Source: Halobacillus_B rhizosphaerae (GTDB taxonomy: Bacteria; Bacillota; Bacilli; Bacillales; Halobacillaceae). Taken from it: a stretch of 64,000 nt of DNA. Positions 7,238 to 16,081 of the stretch are shown piece by piece. The translations under genes and the position numbers were made by a program. Below the pieces are notes generated by a model. That model searched no databases. It was given only the letters and a program-made list of their open reading frames with translations, and was not told where the DNA came from. Every line of letters begins with the position of its first letter. Position 1 is the stretch's first letter. Location of the stretch: the NCBI RefSeq assembly GCF_046719735.1, contig NZ_JAUTWQ010000003.1, positions 124,001 to 188,000 on the forward strand, written 5' to 3'.

Positions 7238-7786
7238 ATGCGTACAATTCAAACTAAAATTTATACAATTGATGAATTAAAAAAGGAAAACAAACAAGGT
7301 TTTGAAAATGCTTTACAAAATATAAGTGAAAGGAGAGTTCAATCATTCATGGATCACTATTCTAGCGAAATGATGGATACATTAGAAGCTGTGGCGGAAA
7401 AATTTTATATGGAAATTATGAACTACAATTATGATTTGTTTTCCACTTCTCATATCACAGTGAATATTGACGATTACATGGAATTAGAAAACAGCGAAAA
7501 AAATAACTTGGTGCAATGGTTGAAAGATAATTTACAGAGTGGAAAAGATGGTTCTTGTCCGTTTACTGGTGTATGCTATGATGCAGACTTTTTTGATCAA
7601 ATTGAACAGCTTTCAAATGGAGATATTAATTATAATAACTTACATGTTTTAATTCCCGATGCCATTGAAAAAACATTAAATAAGATTTTGAAATATGAAG
7701 GGGATAACATTTTAAATGATAATGATAATTTTAGATATGCTCAAGAAATGGAATTAGAATTTTTAGAAAGTGGGGAAATATACTAA
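7238..7786 (+). CDS. Early-type protein, 182 aa
   Basis: Start MRTIQTKIYT at 7238 with AAAGGAAATG upstream. Helical; the opening IYTIDELKKENKQGFENALQNI and the block PFTGVCYDADFFDQI recall phage proteins of unknown function described as antitoxin- or anti-restriction-like. I cannot assign a function. It overlaps the next gene by one base (TAATG), so the two are coupled. Confidence 0.6.
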   Translation: MRTIQTKIYTIDELKKENKQGFENALQNISERRVQSFMDHYSSEMMDTLEAVAEKFYMEIMNYNYDLFSTSHITVNIDDYMELENSEKNNLVQWLKDNLQSGKDGSCPFTGVCYDADFFDQIEQLSNGDINYNNLHVLIPDAIEKTLNKILKYEGDNILNDNDNFRYAQEMELEFLESGEIY

Positions 7787-8040
7787 TGGATAAAAAAAAT
7801 GAAACTGTAAATGTTTTAGGTTACTTTGTTCATAAAGATGATAAGGAATTGAATAGTTATTCGGTAATGGTAATCATAAATGAAAAATGGAGTCATACAA
7901 AAGAATTAACAGGTTATTGCCCACAAGAATCACATTTTGGAACAGATAGAGAATATTTAAAGGAATGTAGGAAAATAAGCAAGGATGATTATTTAAAGGC
8001 TAGTAAATTGTTTTATACTCCTGCTGAATATCTGCAATAA
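7786..8040 (+). CDS. Small early-type protein, 84 aa
   Basis: Begins in the TAATG overlap with the preceding gene and has GGGGAAA upstream. Beta-rich start (VNVLGYFVHKDDKELNSYSVMVII) and helical end. No family is recognised. Confidence 0.6.
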   Translation: MDKKNETVNVLGYFVHKDDKELNSYSVMVIINEKWSHTKELTGYCPQESHFGTDREYLKECRKISKDDYLKASKLFYTPAEYLQ

Positions 8041-8070
8041 TAATTGTATTATAGAAAGGATAATGTATAG

Positions 8071-9282
8071 ATGGAATTAATTAAAACATTAGATAATGGT
8101 GTTAGTATGTATCACAACAATATAAAACAAGACTTTAGGAAAGCTCAGGAAATACTTAATATGTTTGATGAAACAAAGATTATAGATGCTCAAATGATTT
8201 ATAATAATAGGATAAATAATGAATATGAATATTCATATCAATATGATTATAGTAGAATGAATAATTATTACAATCTTATTGATATGATCAATGAATGTAA
8301 ACAACACTTAAAGAGGGAACTATTTGAAGAAAGTAAACACTCTTATGCATTGTATCAAGTAAAGGACATAAGCTCAGAGGAAAGACAAGAACAAATAAGG
8401 GATATAGAAAGGAGAAGGAAAGAAGGCTGTAAGTGTGCTGTATGTGCTTTTAATAGTCCATCGTTAGAAGAGTGGGAAAGTGGATACATGAAATACAAAG
8501 GTAAAAGGGTAACGATTGAAAAGGCATTAAAGAAAGCAGGGTTTAAAAAGGAATTGATTAATCATTACATGAAACAAGAAAAGGAAAGGAAAGAAATGTT
8601 TTTAACAATTAGCTCTTCCCCTCAGTTTATCGTAGGTTGTAACTATAACTTAATTGAGGATATCAAGAGAAGTGAATACTTGTTAGATAATAAAGAGTGT
8701 TCATTGGAGTTAGCAGGATGCTTACATGATGATAGATTGTATATAGCTATGTTACATGAGAGCTTGGAGGATTTGGATAATATGGATGGTGCTTTGTATG
8801 GTTATGCTATGATGAGACATATTACATTGAATGGTAATGATTATATGATAGCTGTATCCTATCATGGTAGTAATACAACTGTATCTATGTTAGATGATTG
8901 TATTAAACAGCTTGAGAGTATTAATGTAATGAGTAACGAACATGTAAAAGGTAATGATATGGTAAGACTCAATAGTAATGGATCATATGAGATAGTAGTA
9001 CATGATGATATAGTAATACATGAGTCTATTGATAGTATAGTATCATATGAATGTATCCTATGTAATGGTGTTGGTGTATATGATGGTTATAGTAATAGAA
9101 TGAATGATAGTATAAGTGTAGTATGTCCTATGTGTGATGGTAATAAGAAGATAACAGAGAATGTTCACAAAGTAATAGATGAGACTATAAGAGTCAATAA
9201 GAAGATAAAGGTATTACCATACTGTAAAGGGTATAATCATTATGGTGACTATATAGAATTAGCTGTGAGTGGTCTATTATAG
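8071..9282 (+). CDS. Protein with DnaJ-type cysteine motifs, 403 aa
   Basis: Starts MELIKTLDNG behind AAAGGATAATG. A CKCAVC cluster lies near residues 121-126. The C-terminal third has CILCNGVG and CPMCDGNKK, two halves of a DnaJ-like zinc-binding module (CxxCxGxG). There is no J-domain. Codons in the last 150 residues become very rich in ATG/GAT/AGT triplets compared with the first half. The gene ends the plus-strand early cluster. Function unknown; a zinc-stabilised nucleic-acid or host-protein binder is a guess. Confidence 0.6.
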   Translation: MELIKTLDNGVSMYHNNIKQDFRKAQEILNMFDETKIIDAQMIYNNRINNEYEYSYQYDYSRMNNYYNLIDMINECKQHLKRELFEESKHSYALYQVKDISSEERQEQIRDIERRRKEGCKCAVCAFNSPSLEEWESGYMKYKGKRVTIEKALKKAGFKKELINHYMKQEKERKEMFLTISSSPQFIVGCNYNLIEDIKRSEYLLDNKECSLELAGCLHDDRLYIAMLHESLEDLDNMDGALYGYAMMRHITLNGNDYMIAVSYHGSNTTVSMLDDCIKQLESINVMSNEHVKGNDMVRLNSNGSYEIVVHDDIVIHESIDSIVSYECILCNGVGVYDGYSNRMNDSISVVCPMCDGNKKITENVHKVIDETIRVNKKIKVLPYCKGYNHYGDYIELAVSGLL

Positions 9283-10050
9283 ACTGCTCTTTTATTTGTG
9301 CTTTTTTATTTGGATGGAATGTGTGGAATGTGTAGATGGATGGAATGTGTGGTTTGGTTTGGGTATGGAATGAAATGGATAGAATGGAATAGGTATATTT
9401 GATTAGGATAAAAAATCGAACGAAGTGAGGTTTTTTGTTTTTTTTGTATAGTCACAACCCTCCGCTTTGTTAAGATATGTAAAGCGTGAAAAGTATTTTC
9501 TCATTTCTCATGTATAAAAAAAATGTTTTTTTATGGTCACAGGGATGAAAATAAATTGCACAGGGATGGAAATAATTTACAATGATACAGGGAATAAATT
9601 CATGGCAAGTAATATCAATAAAACAGGGTAGCTCTGATGTAAATAGTACATAATGGTTATTATGGGGTCACTTATGACCAAACGGATGTTCCCTTTTCCG
9701 CTGAAACCCATAAGCAATACAAACCCCACACTCAGTCCACATTTTCAACAACTACCATTTATTCCCAAAAATAAAACTTTCTTTCACTAAAATCCTCTTA
9801 AAATGAAAACAATTTTCACAAAACCCAATTTCCCTCAATTATGTCCACATTTTTTCCACGATAAAGTCCTCTCTATAAACACTCTTTTCTATACTCCAAA
9901 AACACCTCTATAGACAGGGGGTATGCTTTCAACAAAAAGAAAAACCCCTTAACAGACAGCATTATACCGTATGTTATATAGGGGGTATCATTTTACCTAT
10001 TTATCTATGTAACTTAAATGCCCTTTATAGAGCGTATTATATATGGAAAT
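9283..10050. other. Convergent non-coding gap with repeats and terminator-like stems
   Basis: No gene is apparent. Near 9310-9390 GGAATG/TGGAATGTGT units recur. At about 9408-9440 AAAAAATC and GGTTTTTT flank a small stem, consistent with a terminator for the two converging operons. ACAGGG units recur at 9538, 9559, 9586 and 9622. GGGGGTAT occurs at about 9917 and 9981. An origin or regulatory role is possible but unproven. Confidence 0.4.
9538..9628 (+). repeat. Short iteron-like ACAGGG repeats
   Basis: CACAGGGATGRAAATAA occurs twice 21 bases apart (9538 and 9559). Shorter ACAGGG copies follow at about 9586 and 9622. Spacing of about two helical turns between the first two suggests protein binding. 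Confidence 0.4.
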
Positions 10051-10269
10051 TTAAACTTCTTCTTCCGTACTTAATCTTCCAACAACTGATTCAAGCACTA
10101 CATCATATCCAGAGAATTTAAGACCTTCAATGAATCCATCAATCTTATCAAGCGCACCAAGAAAAATACAACCACCCATGATAATGTTATCATTCACATC
10201 TCTCAGTTCAACACAATCTTCATCTAGGATATTAACCTTCTTCAAATGAACAACCAGACGATCTCCCAT
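10051..10269 (-). CDS. Hypothetical protein, 72 aa
   Basis: Last gene of the minus-strand operon, starting MGDRLVVHLK in a TAATG overlap with the preceding gene. Beta-rich and acidic. No family is recognised. Confidence 0.55.
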   Translation of the reverse strand: MGDRLVVHLKKVNILDEDCVELRDVNDNIIMGGCIFLGALDKIDGFIEGLKFSGYDVVLESVVGRLSTEEEV

Positions 10270-10811
10270 TATGATTCAGTATCCTTTTTAGAATCAAACC
10301 AAGTGCAATTGAAACCACACTTAACTCTATTGCAAAGACATGTTCCATTAACACCATAAGTACAAGATGTTTTTTCAACCTTTTCTTTCACAGTCAAGCG
10401 TACATTATCAAAGCTGTTTACTTTCGTTGGGAAAGTAAATTCAAGTTTTGATCTTCCAAGACTATCATTCTTGTCATTAAGATTCTTACTCAAGACTGAA
10501 TACTGACTCAAATACAATTCTGAGATATTATAGGTACAAACATAATCATTACCATCCGAATCACGTACAATTGTTTCAGCTTCTAATCTTAATGCACGAT
10601 TCTTATATTTGCCATTTAACACATCTTCCATCAATGCAATATCAATAAAACTATCTGTAAGTTCTAAATAGTTCTCTTCCATTTCTGGACTACTATAGAT
10701 ATTTACTTTGTAAAGAGAATCAAGATTATGTACCAGTGTAAATCCTTCACCAGTATCTTCTGACAATTTAACATCAAATACAGTATTCCAACCAAACTTC
10801 ATATTTTCCAT
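10269..10811 (-). CDS. Hypothetical protein with Cys-rich tail, 180 aa
   Basis: Starts MENMKFGWNT, overlapping the preceding gene by one base. Mostly beta. The last 40 residues carry a cysteine cluster (CTYGVNGTCLCNRVKCGFNC) that could bind zinc. No family is recognised. Confidence 0.6.
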   Translation of the reverse strand: MENMKFGWNTVFDVKLSEDTGEGFTLVHNLDSLYKVNIYSSPEMEENYLELTDSFIDIALMEDVLNGKYKNRALRLEAETIVRDSDGNDYVCTYNISELYLSQYSVLSKNLNDKNDSLGRSKLEFTFPTKVNSFDNVRLTVKEKVEKTSCTYGVNGTCLCNRVKCGFNCTWFDSKKDTES

Positions 10812-11098
10812 TACTCTACTACCTCACTGGTTTGCACAGTTTTGGTTTCAACTTTAACAATAGAAACATTAAACCCTGCTTCTTTTAATTTATCTGCTTG
10901 CCTTACTACGAAAGTATCTTCCCATTTACAACATTCTTCATCTGTTTTGAAATGACGATTATCAAAATCACTTGCTAAGTCTTTTGAATCGGTTAGTTCT
11001 AAAGTTCTAATTGTACCGCCTCTCATAGACTTGACATATAAATTTCCTACCTTAATTAAAAAACTAACTTTAAATTCTTCTCTATCCACTAGCTTCAT
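10811..11098 (-). CDS. Hypothetical protein, 95 aa
   Basis: Start MKLVDREEFK at 11098, preferred because AAAAGGAGAATTATT lies just upstream; the longer frame overlaps the next gene. Resembles short phage proteins of the operon type with FKVSFLIKVGNLYVKS strands. No family is recognised. Confidence 0.55.
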   Translation of the reverse strand: MKLVDREEFKVSFLIKVGNLYVKSMRGGTIRTLELTDSKDLASDFDNRHFKTDEECCKWEDTFVVRQADKLKEAGFNVSIVKVETKTVQTSEVVE

Positions 11099-11421
11099 AA
11101 TAATTCTCCTTTTTTGAATCTGTTTGCTAAGAAATCCATTAACATACAAAAACGACTTGCATGTAATACCCCTACAATCTGAATAGCAACATTAACCATT
11201 TTCAATTCATCATACTTACTCCATTTAGTTGCCAGAACCACTATATACTTATAATCAATTTTTTCTCGAAGGTACTTAAACAAATTAACAATAGACTCTT
11301 CATCTTCAACAGTTTCTCCATCAACCTTTATATTTTTCATATATACAAAGGCATGGATAGTTAAGAGCCTATCCCACATCTTACTATGGTTATGGCTCTC
11401 ATTTAGTTTATTATTTTTCAT
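11095..11421 (-). CDS. Hypothetical protein, 108 aa, paralogue of the gene at 12003
   Basis: Shares a layout with the 90-aa product at 12003-12275: W(D/E)R(L/V)L near the start, a VVLATKW/FVANIVDW strand in the middle and an ILMD(F/Y)L end. It is therefore probably an old duplication. The start context is weak and it overlaps its neighbours by a few bases on both sides. Function unknown. Confidence 0.55.
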   Translation of the reverse strand: MKNNKLNESHNHSKMWDRLLTIHAFVYMKNIKVDGETVEDEESIVNLFKYLREKIDYKYIVVLATKWSKYDELKMVNVAIQIVGVLHASRFCMLMDFLANRFKKGELL

Positions 11422-11689
11422 ATGTAATCAAACCACATTCATCCACATCAAACCCAAGAGTAGCATTATATTGAACTTCTCTTGCAAATTCTTCAAACAA
11501 ATAAATTCCTAAACCTACTCGGTCAAAGATGATTTGGTCTGGTTGATCTCTTCTAATAGAATCAAGTAAACCAAATAGGTGACTTCTCTGCCTATAATTA
11601 ACAATTCTTGGAGGTAAGTAAGTACCATTTAAAGTATCTACTCGATGAATGACTACTCTTTCTCTTTCTGCATCAATTATGTATAACAT
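11411..11689 (-). CDS. Hypothetical protein, 92 aa, RNase H-fold-like fragment
   Basis: Start MLYIIDAERE at 11689 behind AAAGGAAG. The pair IIDAERERVV and DQIIFDRVGLGIYL resembles two strands of an RNase H/terminase-nuclease fold, but the protein is far too short for a full domain. It is treated as unknown. Confidence 0.5.
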   Translation of the reverse strand: MLYIIDAERERVVIHRVDTLNGTYLPPRIVNYRQRSHLFGLLDSIRRDQPDQIIFDRVGLGIYLFEEFAREVQYNATLGFDVDECGLITYEK

Positions 11690-11706
11690 TAAACAACTTC
11701 CTTTTA

Positions 11707-12006
11707 TTAGAATATAATCCAATCATTTGCCAAGATATCTTCTTGATAAGGGCTTGCAGGAACAAGTCCTCCATTATCTTTTAGTACAGCTACAATCATT
11801 TCATTCATTAATACTGCTTTATCTACTTGCAATTCACCATTGGCACTTACAGCCGTATCCATTAAAATAGCTGTATGCTTTGGAATAAACCAATAACCCT
11901 TCCAATGACTACGTTTAATTTTTTTCCCTAATTTTAAAGCTTGCAATGCTGTACTGAAATCTTGACTCTCAATAATGCCGTTTTCGCTCGTAATGTTTTC
12001 ACTCAT
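11707..12006 (-). CDS. DUF2829/Tad2-like protein, candidate anti-Thoeris factor
   Basis: The 99-aa product has the DUF2829 signature: FSTALQALKLGKKIKRSHW near the N-terminus and PASPYQEDILANDWIIF at the end. Proteins of this family include Tad2, a phage protein that binds the cyclic ADP-ribose-type signal made by Thoeris ThsB and so blocks abortive infection. The central segment between the signature ends has a VDKAVLMNEMIVAVL insert. It lies in an operon of small proteins and overlaps the next gene by four bases. Family assignment is by motif; anti-Thoeris activity is inferred. Confidence 0.75.
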   Translation of the reverse strand: MSENITSENGIIESQDFSTALQALKLGKKIKRSHWKGYWFIPKHTAILMDTAVSANGELQVDKAVLMNEMIVAVLKDNGGLVPASPYQEDILANDWIIF

Positions 12007-12275
12007 AATCCGTACTTCTCCACTCTGTCAGAAAGATAATCCATAAGGATAATGTATTTATTCATATTGTACTTACCCATACGACTAATACCATTTCTGG
12101 ATTTTTCCATTTGATTGAGGTCTTTCCAATCAACAATATTAGCAACAAACAAAAAATCATTATGGTTTGTTCGGACTAAATTAAAGAAAACATCTATAGA
12201 TTTTTTTGAATCTCTAGTTTTTTCAACCATATAATCAAAAGTGATATCATCTAAGACTCTTTCCCAGACATTCAT
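12003..12275 (-). CDS. Hypothetical protein, 90 aa, paralogue of the gene at 11095
   Basis: Starts MNVWERVLDD in a TAATG overlap with the preceding gene. Similar in pattern to the 108-aa product at 11095-11421 (WERVL, FVANIVDW, YIILMDYL). Function unknown. Confidence 0.55.
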   Translation of the reverse strand: MNVWERVLDDITFDYMVEKTRDSKKSIDVFFNLVRTNHNDFLFVANIVDWKDLNQMEKSRNGISRMGKYNMNKYIILMDYLSDRVEKYGL

Positions 12276-12505
12276 TATAATCCATGCTTTCCTTTGTAAA
12301 GTTCATACTTATCTTTATCCCATTTTTCTATATATCCATCAGAGATACTATTGTCGATTTCAAATTCCATTTTTTGATAATACATAATATACCCAAATGG
12401 ATCATCACAATTTGAAGCACCAACAATAATTTGTTCCTCTAGTGCTTTTAATGTTTTTTCATTCATTAATACTACTGTATCTACTTTTACATTATTACGG
12501 CTCAT
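12275..12505 (-). CDS. Hypothetical protein, 76 aa
   Basis: Starts MSRNNVKVDT; the segment VKVDTVVLMNEKTLKALEE recalls the VDKAVLMNE insert of the neighbouring DUF2829 protein, hinting at shared ancestry. Otherwise unrecognised. Confidence 0.55.
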   Translation of the reverse strand: MSRNNVKVDTVVLMNEKTLKALEEQIIVGASNCDDPFGYIMYYQKMEFEIDNSISDGYIEKWDKDKYELYKGKHGL

Positions 12506-12697
12506 TTATTTAGCACCTTTCTTAAAGAGATTCCAGAAGGATAATAATTTTGGAAATTTTACAATCCCGATACATCCATCTTTAAATTTGAAATTTAAAA
12601 TCCCTAACATTTCCCAAGTTTTATAAACACCATATGTATATGCGCTAACTACTGCAAATAAATAATATCCAATGAGTAGCGATAAAAATTCCAACAT
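12506..12697 (-). CDS. Small membrane protein, 63 aa
   Basis: Starts MLEFLSLLIG with one hydrophobic helix (about residues 3-22) and a basic C-terminus. Adjacent to another tiny membrane protein; both could act at the host membrane. No family is recognised. Confidence 0.5.
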   Translation of the reverse strand: MLEFLSLLIGYYLFAVVSAYTYGVYKTWEMLGILNFKFKDGCIGIVKFPKLLSFWNLFKKGAK

Positions 12698-12713
12698 TAT
12701 GTTTCCTTCTTTC

Positions 12714-12815
12714 CTAGTCTCTCATCCATGTTTTAACTAATTTTGCAATGACATAAATCATAATGCCCCAATAAACAACTGCTGACAAAACTACAAATGT
12801 AATCATTTCCCACAT
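12714..12815 (-). CDS. Tiny membrane protein, 33 aa
   Basis: ORF with start MWEMITFVVLSAV, a single hydrophobic helix (about residues 5-25) and a basic end KLVKTWMRD. It fits tightly between two genes of the same operon, which supports it despite its size. Confidence 0.4.
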   Translation of the reverse strand: MWEMITFVVLSAVVYWGIMIYVIAKLVKTWMRD

Positions 12816-12823
12816 TGTAAAAC

Positions 12824-13192
12824 CTACTTATGATTAAAAGCCTTTTTCAGTCTTTGTTCTCTCTCAAGGTTATATAGGATTTCTTTAGCTACTTCTTTTG
12901 CAATACTCTTATGTAATTTCTGATCATGTTCTACTGTAGTGTGATTGTAAACTGTAACTGGTAGATCAGATACCATTTCTGAAATGTCAACTTTCATTGG
13001 TACTCGTACCCTACGAAGATTCTCAACAACATTGGTTTCAGTGGTTAGTCCTTCAACACTTTCCTTACTCATAATTACAAATTCAAATCCATCTTGTGCT
13101 TGATGGACAGAAACAATTTCTACATCTTCTGGCAGATTAAATAATTTGTGAAGCATTTCATTGTTAATAAAAACTTTACCTTTGCTCAACAT
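12824..13192 (-). CDS. Hypothetical protein, 122 aa
   Basis: Starts MLSKGKVFIN behind AAAGGA. Beta-rich first half, charged helix at the C-terminus (SIAKEVAKEILYNLEREQRLKK). No family is recognised. Confidence 0.6.
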   Translation of the reverse strand: MLSKGKVFINNEMLHKLFNLPEDVEIVSVHQAQDGFEFVIMSKESVEGLTTETNVVENLRRVRVPMKVDISEMVSDLPVTVYNHTTVEHDQKLHKSIAKEVAKEILYNLEREQRLKKAFNHK

Positions 13193-13249
13193 TTTAAAAA
13201 TCCTTTCTTTAAAAGGGAGGTGTTATCCTCCCTGTATGTAATCTAAAAA

Positions 13250-13531
13250 TTAAACAATAAAGTCTTTTAGTTTCTCTTGTACTTTTTGATTGGCTTCTTT
13301 TTCTTGTTTTACTTTTTCAATACGTTTTTGTGCTACACGAAGAACTTCTTCCTCTTCTGCAACTACTTTATCTAATTGGTCATTTACTTCATTAAGTTGA
13401 TCACTCATAAAGCTGAATTGAAACAATAGTCCTTTTACTTCTTCTTGCAGAGTTTCAATTTTTCCATCATTATCTAGGTCAGCAACTTTCCAGAAAAGTA
13501 ATTTTGTAAACAACGCTTTTAGTTTATTCAT
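13250..13531 (-). CDS. Coiled-coil protein, 93 aa
   Basis: Start MNKLKALFTK at 13531 chosen over a TTG six codons upstream because GGATGGTG is well placed. Residues about 30-90 form a heptad-rich coiled coil (SDQLNEVNDQLDKVVAEEEEVL...). Function unknown. A promoter lies at 13604-13632. Confidence 0.6.
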   Translation of the reverse strand: MNKLKALFTKLLFWKVADLDNDGKIETLQEEVKGLLFQFSFMSDQLNEVNDQLDKVVAEEEEVLRVAQKRIEKVKQEKEANQKVQEKLKDFIV

Positions 13532-13550
13532 TTTAATAACACCATCCAAT

Positions 13551-13572
13551 TTTTATTATTTGTTGTATTTGT
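13551..13572 (-). promoter_or_regulatory. Dispersed motif in leader
   Basis: Minus-strand ATACAACAAATAATAAAAA lies between the promoter at 13604-13632 and the coiled-coil gene. The pair of sites (one in the promoter, one in the leader) mirrors the kinase gene at 402-508. Confidence 0.5.
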
Positions 13573-13603
13573 AGGGAAGTTTAATACTCCCCTAATTAAA
13601 TCT

Positions 13604-13632
13604 ATATTACCATTATATGTTGCGCTTGTCAA
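13604..13632 (-). promoter_or_regulatory. Promoter with conserved spacer
   Basis: Minus strand TTGACA, 17-base spacer (containing GCAACATATAATGG), TAATAT. Drives the coiled-coil gene and probably the operon below it. Confidence 0.65.
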
Positions 13633-13643
13633 CATTAAGAAAT

Positions 13644-15857
13644 TTATTTATCAAATTCAAATTCACCATTATAAACATTTAAAAACTCTTGTAGGAAACT
13701 CCTACGTTCCATATTGGCAAATTTACTAATTCCATGATTAATGGCTTCTGCTTGCCCAAGACCTAACATATAATCTTTAGCACGTGAAATACCAGTATAG
13801 ATTAAATTCGCATTTAATTGATACTTCATGGATTTATCTAATACAAGAATTACAACTCTGAATTGGCTACCTTGTGATTTATGAATGGTCATTGCCCAAG
13901 AATGAAGCAAGGTTTGTAACACTTGTTCGAATTTCATCTTAACTTCGATTCCTTCAAAGTTTACAATTATAAATTTTTCTTTTTCATCTATATCAACGAT
14001 TTTACCAGTATCACCATTATAAACATTGGCAATACCACCTTCTGTTGTATCAATATCATATGTATTAACAGTGTTCATTACTGAATCACCAACTCGAAAA
14101 ATAATCTGGTTATCACGACCAAATGCTTTTTCTTTCTTATGAGGTGAAGAAGGATTAGCAATTTTTTGTACTTCTTTATTGATTTCTACTGTACCTAACT
14201 TACCTTTTTTTGTTGGGGATAGAATAACCACATCATCTTGGTCAAATTTCTTAAGTACATTTTTATAGTTTACATAGATACCATCAGATACATAATCTTG
14301 ATCTGTTAGCCAAAAGACACAATCTCTTCCAAATTGGATACGACCATCATCTGTATCATTCAAGAATTTCTTACCTTCTCTTACATCAGTTGCTACATTG
14401 AGGATTCCACCATCAGCTTGTCGGAAAACCTTTTTCAATTTTGACACTTTAATGTGTTGACTATGAATAATGTCATATAGGAAGTTCCCTACACCAACAG
14501 AAGGAAGTTGGAAATCATCTCCAACAAATAAGATTCTTGCATTCGTATTCACTAAAGCCAAGAAGAAGTTTTGAAGAATAAAGATATCACACATAGAACT
14601 TTCATCTATGATAATACAATCTTCCCAAATTTCTCCCTTACCTTCTTCATCTGAATCATACACTCCTGCTTTTCTATGTATGGTACTTGCATGTCTACCA
14701 GTATACCCCTGCATTACTTTTGATGCCTTACCTGTCGGGGCAAGGAGGGCAGTTCTAAGATTTTTCTTATCAATGAGTTCAAGAAGGATTCTTTGAAGCC
14801 AACTTTTTCCCATTCCTCCACCACCAACTAGCATGAGGATATTATTTTCATTCCAATCATAAAAAAACTTACGCTGATTTTCTTCAAGTTCTACTTCGTG
14901 TTCTGCACAATATTCCTGTAAGAATGTATCAATTTCCTCATCTTCAAATAGCTTTGTAGACTGTGTTTTAAATTGAGTCATTTTCATGGCTACAAATTCT
15001 TCTGCTTTGTAAACACGTTTTGTAGTATATCTGTTATTGTCTCTGATGAGGTCTACAGCTTTACCATCTAGTCTGTCTTCAATTAAACTTTTATTGATGT
15101 TTAAAAGGTCAATTGCTTTGTTTAAAAGTTGTTTATAACCTATCCAAGAATGACCATTACTGTTCTCTTCACCAACTATGTACTGGAAACATGAATCTAA
15201 ACGGTGTGGCGATTCGAGATCATATCCTACAGCTTTTGCAATCTCATCTGCTTTTACAAATCCTACACCTTTAACTTCTGTGAGAATGTATGGATTCTCT
15301 TCAATCTTCTGAATAACAATTTGTGGATTTTTGTATTCCTTGACCAGTTTGGAAATCATATTGTACTTGATTCCATATTTAGATAAGAATGCTAATACTT
15401 CACTCATATCCACATTTTCCATTACTTTGTCTCTTAATTTTACGAAGGATTTTTCTCCTAGTCCTTTAACTGCCATAAAATCAAATTCATTGTTCTCAAT
15501 CATAGAAACAATGTCTTGCCCTTCATCATAAACATTGAAAATGTTTTCTACTTGCAAAGGGGTGAGAATTGCTTCTAGAAAAGCCCTCTGATCCTCTATG
15601 GAAGTTGGTTTATCTTGACGAATACTTTCTACAACGTAACTACCTTCATATTTAGAATTTTCTTCTTCTTTCAATACGACTACATATTCTTCACCATGAT
15701 TCAATTTTGGCATAACACCTTTAATGGAGATATTGTCATATCTGTTTAATTTTACACCTTTATTAAGGTCATCATTATGAACTTCTGCCCCATAGATTCC
15801 AAAAAAGTTTTCTTCGGAAAAGAATAATGTACGAGTAGGTCTAATCCTAACCTCCAT
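13644..15857 (-). CDS. RecD2-like superfamily 1B DNA helicase
   Basis: 737 residues. An N-terminal OB/HhH-like part contains NPYILTEVKGVGFVKADEIA (about 190-210), typical of RecD2. The helicase core has Walker A GGGGMGKS (about 346), Walker B IIIDESS (about 416) and motif TIHKSQGSQF (about 657), which places it in the RecD/TraA group of 5'-3' helicases. Length matches RecD2 (about 720-800). A role in phage DNA replication or recombination is likely. Two tandem promoters at 15910-15938 and 15967-15995 face it. Confidence 0.88.
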   Translation of the reverse strand: MEVRIRPTRTLFFSEENFFGIYGAEVHNDDLNKGVKLNRYDNISIKGVMPKLNHGEEYVVVLKEEENSKYEGSYVVESIRQDKPTSIEDQRAFLEAILTPLQVENIFNVYDEGQDIVSMIENNEFDFMAVKGLGEKSFVKLRDKVMENVDMSEVLAFLSKYGIKYNMISKLVKEYKNPQIVIQKIEENPYILTEVKGVGFVKADEIAKAVGYDLESPHRLDSCFQYIVGEENSNGHSWIGYKQLLNKAIDLLNINKSLIEDRLDGKAVDLIRDNNRYTTKRVYKAEEFVAMKMTQFKTQSTKLFEDEEIDTFLQEYCAEHEVELEENQRKFFYDWNENNILMLVGGGGMGKSWLQRILLELIDKKNLRTALLAPTGKASKVMQGYTGRHASTIHRKAGVYDSDEEGKGEIWEDCIIIDESSMCDIFILQNFFLALVNTNARILFVGDDFQLPSVGVGNFLYDIIHSQHIKVSKLKKVFRQADGGILNVATDVREGKKFLNDTDDGRIQFGRDCVFWLTDQDYVSDGIYVNYKNVLKKFDQDDVVILSPTKKGKLGTVEINKEVQKIANPSSPHKKEKAFGRDNQIIFRVGDSVMNTVNTYDIDTTEGGIANVYNGDTGKIVDIDEKEKFIIVNFEGIEVKMKFEQVLQTLLHSWAMTIHKSQGSQFRVVILVLDKSMKYQLNANLIYTGISRAKDYMLGLGQAEAINHGISKFANMERRSFLQEFLNVYNGEFEFDK

Positions 15858-15909
15858 ACATAAATCAAACTCCTTTTCAGTATGTAGAACATACTTCTAA
15901 CTTAAATTT

Positions 15910-15938
15910 ATTATATCATTATATGTTACGTTTGTCAA
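15910..15938 (-). promoter_or_regulatory. Promoter with conserved spacer, helicase gene
   Basis: Minus strand TTGACA, 17-base spacer (GTAACATATAATGA end), TATAAT: a perfect consensus with an extended TGATATAAT -10. Confidence 0.7.
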
Positions 15939-15966
15939 ATAGAACTATGACAACTAAGCAATTTTT

Positions 15967-15995
15967 ATCTTATCATTATTTATTGTACTTGTCAA
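15967..15995 (-). promoter_or_regulatory. Second promoter with conserved spacer, helicase gene
   Basis: Minus strand TTGACA, 17-base spacer (ACAATAAATAATGA), TAAGAT. Lies 57 bases upstream of the first, in the 224-base gap between the divergent helicase and actin genes. Confidence 0.65.
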
Positions 15996-16081
15996 TGCAA
16001 ATTTAAAGGTATCATAAAAGTGTTTTAAACATATGATGGGATATAGCCTAACATTTAAAAGGGTTTGAAAGGGGTATTAAA

